Of a stretch of 7,914 nt of DNA, positions 6,384 to 7,914 are shown one piece after another (position 1 is the stretch's first letter; each line of letters opens with the position of its first letter). Below the pieces are notes generated by a model that saw only the letters and a list, made by a program, of their open reading frames with translations, ran no database searches and was not told the origin of the DNA. A program made the translations under genes and the position numbers. The stretch comes from Nitrospiria bacterium (GTDB lineage Bacteria > Nitrospirota > CAKKRA01 > 9FT-COMBO-42-15): assembly GCA_919903585.1 (NCBI GenBank), contig CAKKST010000302.1, forward strand, positions 1 through 7,914, read 5' to 3'.

Positions 6384-6457
6384 TGTCTATGATCTCCCTT
6401 ACCTTCTGCATTGTCATAACCGATGACCCGTTTACCTTTTACAATATAGACAAAGGA
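6380..6457 (-). pseudogene. Fragment of a TumE-like (DUF6516) toxin gene
   Basis: The minus strand encodes SFVYIVKGKRVIGYDN followed by AEGKGDHRHY. The block YDN-x-x-GKGDH-x-H is the hallmark of the TumE family of toxin-antitoxin toxins, recalled from family knowledge. Intact members are about 90-120 aa with roughly 40-60 residues before this block and a Tyr-x-Phe...L..DF segment after it. Here the sequence before it runs within about 20 bases into a palindromic element. The sequence after it reads into the reverse of an unrelated gene start in every frame, without the expected ending. So only about 26 codons survive. No antitoxin gene is seen beside it. It is not expected to make a working toxin. 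Confidence 0.5.
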
Positions 6458-6474
6458 GGCTCTTGCAAAACTGT

Positions 6475-6582
6475 CTGTCATCCCCGAATGCTTCTATCCC
6501 CGATACAAACATTCGGGGACGGATATGGTTTTTCAAGCAATTAGAACCATATTCCCGCTCAGAAACTCTGCGGGAATGACAG
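6475..6582. repeat. 108-bp palindromic repeat element with inverted ends (REP/MITE-like)
   Basis: The ends CTGTCATCCCCG (6475-6486) and CGGGAATGACAG (6571-6582) are inverted repeats with 11 of 12 matches. Inside are three hairpins: TCCCCGAATG/CATTCGGGGA (6481-6490 with 6510-6519), ATATGGTT/AACCATAT (6523-6530 with 6545-6552) and ATTCCCGC/GCGGGAAT (6551-6558 with 6570-6577). It encodes no protein. Ends reading TGTCATTCCCG are known from dispersed palindromic repeats in many bacterial genomes. I see no clear target-site duplication. The 8-bp hairpin at the right end could also act on tRNA-Ala transcripts coming from the right, but it lacks a T-run. Confidence 0.6.
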
Positions 6583-6615
6583 AATGTGTAAGTGATTTAT
6601 TTTATTAGAGATGTT

Positions 6616-6691
6616 TGGTGGAGCTGAGCGGGATCGAACCGCTGACCTCCTCGTTGCGAACGAGGCGCTCTCCCAACTGAGCTACAGCCCC
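6616..6691 (-). tRNA. tRNA-Ala, anticodon CGC
   Basis: The minus strand folds as a full cloverleaf of 76 bases. The acceptor stem GGGGCTG/CAGCTCC carries the G3-U70 wobble pair that marks alanine tRNAs. The D-arm is TAGCTCAGTTGGGAGAGC, and the anticodon stem CCTCG/CGAGG holds the loop TTCGCAA, hence anticodon CGC reading GCG. The T-loop is TTCGATC, followed by discriminator A and an encoded CCA. It is a single gene, about 630 bases from the 3' end of the rRNA operon and separate from it. Confidence 0.97.
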
Positions 6692-6704
6692 AAGTGTAAT
6701 GTAA

Positions 6705-6734
6705 TTGACAAAAAGGATGGGTGTAGTATATCAT
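6705..6734 (+). promoter_or_regulatory. Promoter of the thioredoxin-like gene
   Basis: TTGACA (6705-6710, 6/6) and TATCAT (6729-6734, 5/6) are 18 bases apart. TATATC at 6727 with a 16-base spacer is an alternative. Transcription would begin near 6741, which argues against the upstream TTG (6705) and ATG (6717) starts of the following frame. Confidence 0.5.
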
Positions 6735-6753
6735 ATTTTTGTGGTAAAGAGAA
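6725..6753 (-). promoter_or_regulatory. Possible tRNA-Ala promoter overlapping the thioredoxin promoter
   Basis: On the minus strand TATACT (6730-6725, 5/6) has TTCTCT (6753-6748, weak) 17 bases upstream. Transcription would start near 6718, about 27 bases before the tRNA. The -10 overlaps the plus-strand -10 of the thioredoxin gene, so the two could compete. The -35 is poor. Confidence 0.35.
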
Positions 6754-7265
6754 TATTCTCTGCAATAATATCCTTTCTCATCATTACAGTCATTATTATA
6801 ACACCATCCTATGCAGCCGGGCCGGGCGACCTTACATGGTTAGATTATTACGAGGGGTTACAGAAGGCGCAAAAGGAAAACAAGCCTGTCTTCATTTATT
6901 TTTACCGCATCGGCTGCCCACAGTGCAAGATATTAAATGAAGAGATCATGACAGATGAATCAGTAAAAAGGATTCTTAATGAAAACTTTATATTAATACA
7001 GATTGATGGCGAAGGCAGTAAGAAGCAGAGGGACGCGTCAGGAAAGATGGTAACAGAAAGGCAGCTCGCAAAGGACTATAGTGTTGTTGCCTATCCGCTT
7101 GTCTGGTTTTTGCAGCCTGATGGAAAGCAGATATATAAACTTACAGGTGTGTTTGCTGTAAAGGATTATTTGCAATTTATTAATTATGTTGGCAATGGCT
7201 GGTATAAAAAGATGGGCATGAAGCAGTATCTCACTGAAAGGCCTGAGGGTGCGTATAGGGAGTAA
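6741..7265 (+). CDS. Secreted thioredoxin-fold protein with CPQC motif, 174 aa
   Basis: Probably an exported (periplasmic) thiol-disulfide protein. From the GTG at 6741 the N-terminus reads as a clean signal peptide: MVKR, then a hydrophobic stretch to about residue 21, then a cleavage site after TPSYA (25). The thioredoxin-like domain follows, with FYRIGCPQCK (54-63) holding the redox pair Cys59/Cys62, and Tyr118-Pro119 as the likely cis-proline before FLQPDG. It resembles the Thioredoxin_7/SoxW-like group; its substrate is unknown. I prefer GTG 6741 over ATG 6717 or TTG 6705. The longer forms add hydrophobic residues before the KR and would start upstream of the predicted transcription start. 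No Shine-Dalgarno is clear for any of the three, so the start is uncertain. The gene stands alone and runs toward the rRNA operon. Confidence 0.85.
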   Translation: MVKRIFSAIISFLIITVIIITPSYAAGPGDLTWLDYYEGLQKAQKENKPVFIYFYRIGCPQCKILNEEIMTDESVKRILNENFILIQIDGEGSKKQRDASGKMVTERQLAKDYSVVAYPLVWFLQPDGKQIYKLTGVFAVKDYLQFINYVGNGWYKKMGMKQYLTERPEGAYRE

Positions 7266-7282
7266 AAGAATCCTGAGCAAAT

Positions 7283-7315
7283 AAAAAAGCCCACCAGCAA
7301 TGGTGGGCTTTTTTT
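7283..7315. terminator. Bidirectional intrinsic terminator between the thioredoxin gene and the rRNA operon
   Basis: GCCCACCA (7289-7296) and TGGTGGGC (7301-7308) form a perfect 8-bp GC-rich stem closed by a GCAA tetraloop (GNRA class). On the plus strand it is followed by seven Ts (7309-7315); on the minus strand by six (complement of 7283-7288). It can therefore end the thioredoxin transcript from the left and the rRNA transcript from the right. Confidence 0.93.
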
Positions 7316-7324
7316 AGTTTTATT

Positions 7325-7440
<116 letters not shown>

Positions 7441-7486
7441 AAATTGTATTTAAGTAAAAGCCGAATTTATCAGAAGCAAATATTTT

Positions 7487-7914
<428 letters not shown>

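Noticed and set aside
6554..6562. CCCGCTCAG in the palindromic element matches part of the tRNA-Ala 3' half and could hint at an attachment site
   Set aside because: Only nine bases match, in inverted orientation, and it lies within the hairpin arm of the repeat; no longer duplicate of the tRNA end and no integrase are present.

Overview
The window looks like chromosomal DNA of a moderately AT-rich bacterium. Coding regions use many ATA isoleucine and AGA/AGG arginine codons and Shine-Dalgarno sites of the AGGAGG type. I would guess a Nitrospirota- or Deltaproteobacteria-like lineage with respiratory metabolism, but nothing in the sequence fixes the phylum. The 23S fragment at the right edge would settle it with a search.

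Layout, left to right. (1) Positions 1-2979, minus strand: an operon read leftwards from a good promoter, purM - purN - TPR protein - FHA-domain membrane protein, with the last gene cut by the window edge. purM and purN encode the AIR synthetase and GAR transformylase steps of purine synthesis. The two following genes have no evident purine role but are tightly coupled to them. (2) Positions 3008-6183, plus strand: a divergent operon encoding a complete four-subunit succinate dehydrogenase/fumarate reductase (complex II): two small cytochrome-b-like anchors, the flavoprotein and the iron-sulfur protein. All canonical FAD, active-site and Fe-S ligands are present. The first anchor appears to start right at the predicted transcription start, so it may be leaderless. 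(3) Positions 6184-6615: a gene-poor junkyard. It holds an orphan promoter/SD/ATG that runs into a stop after five codons, a fragment of a TumE-like toxin gene on the opposite strand, and a 108-bp palindromic repeat element with inverted ends. (4) Positions 6616-6691, minus strand: tRNA-Ala(CGC) with encoded CCA. (5) Positions 6705-7265, plus strand: a secreted thioredoxin-fold protein with a CPQC motif, read from a promoter that overlaps the likely tRNA promoter. (6) Positions 7283-7914: a two-way terminator shared with the converging rRNA operon, then 5S rRNA and the 3' part of 23S rRNA on the minus strand.

The purine and complex II operons share a compact divergent control region (about 120 bp). 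The thioredoxin gene and the rRNA operon converge on one hairpin terminator. I see no wholly new biological system here. The points most worth a second look are the leaderless complex II operon, the two anchors with matched pairs of histidines (predicted two-heme complex II), the palindrome inserted in frame in the flavoprotein gene, and the wreckage of a toxin gene between complex II and the tRNA.
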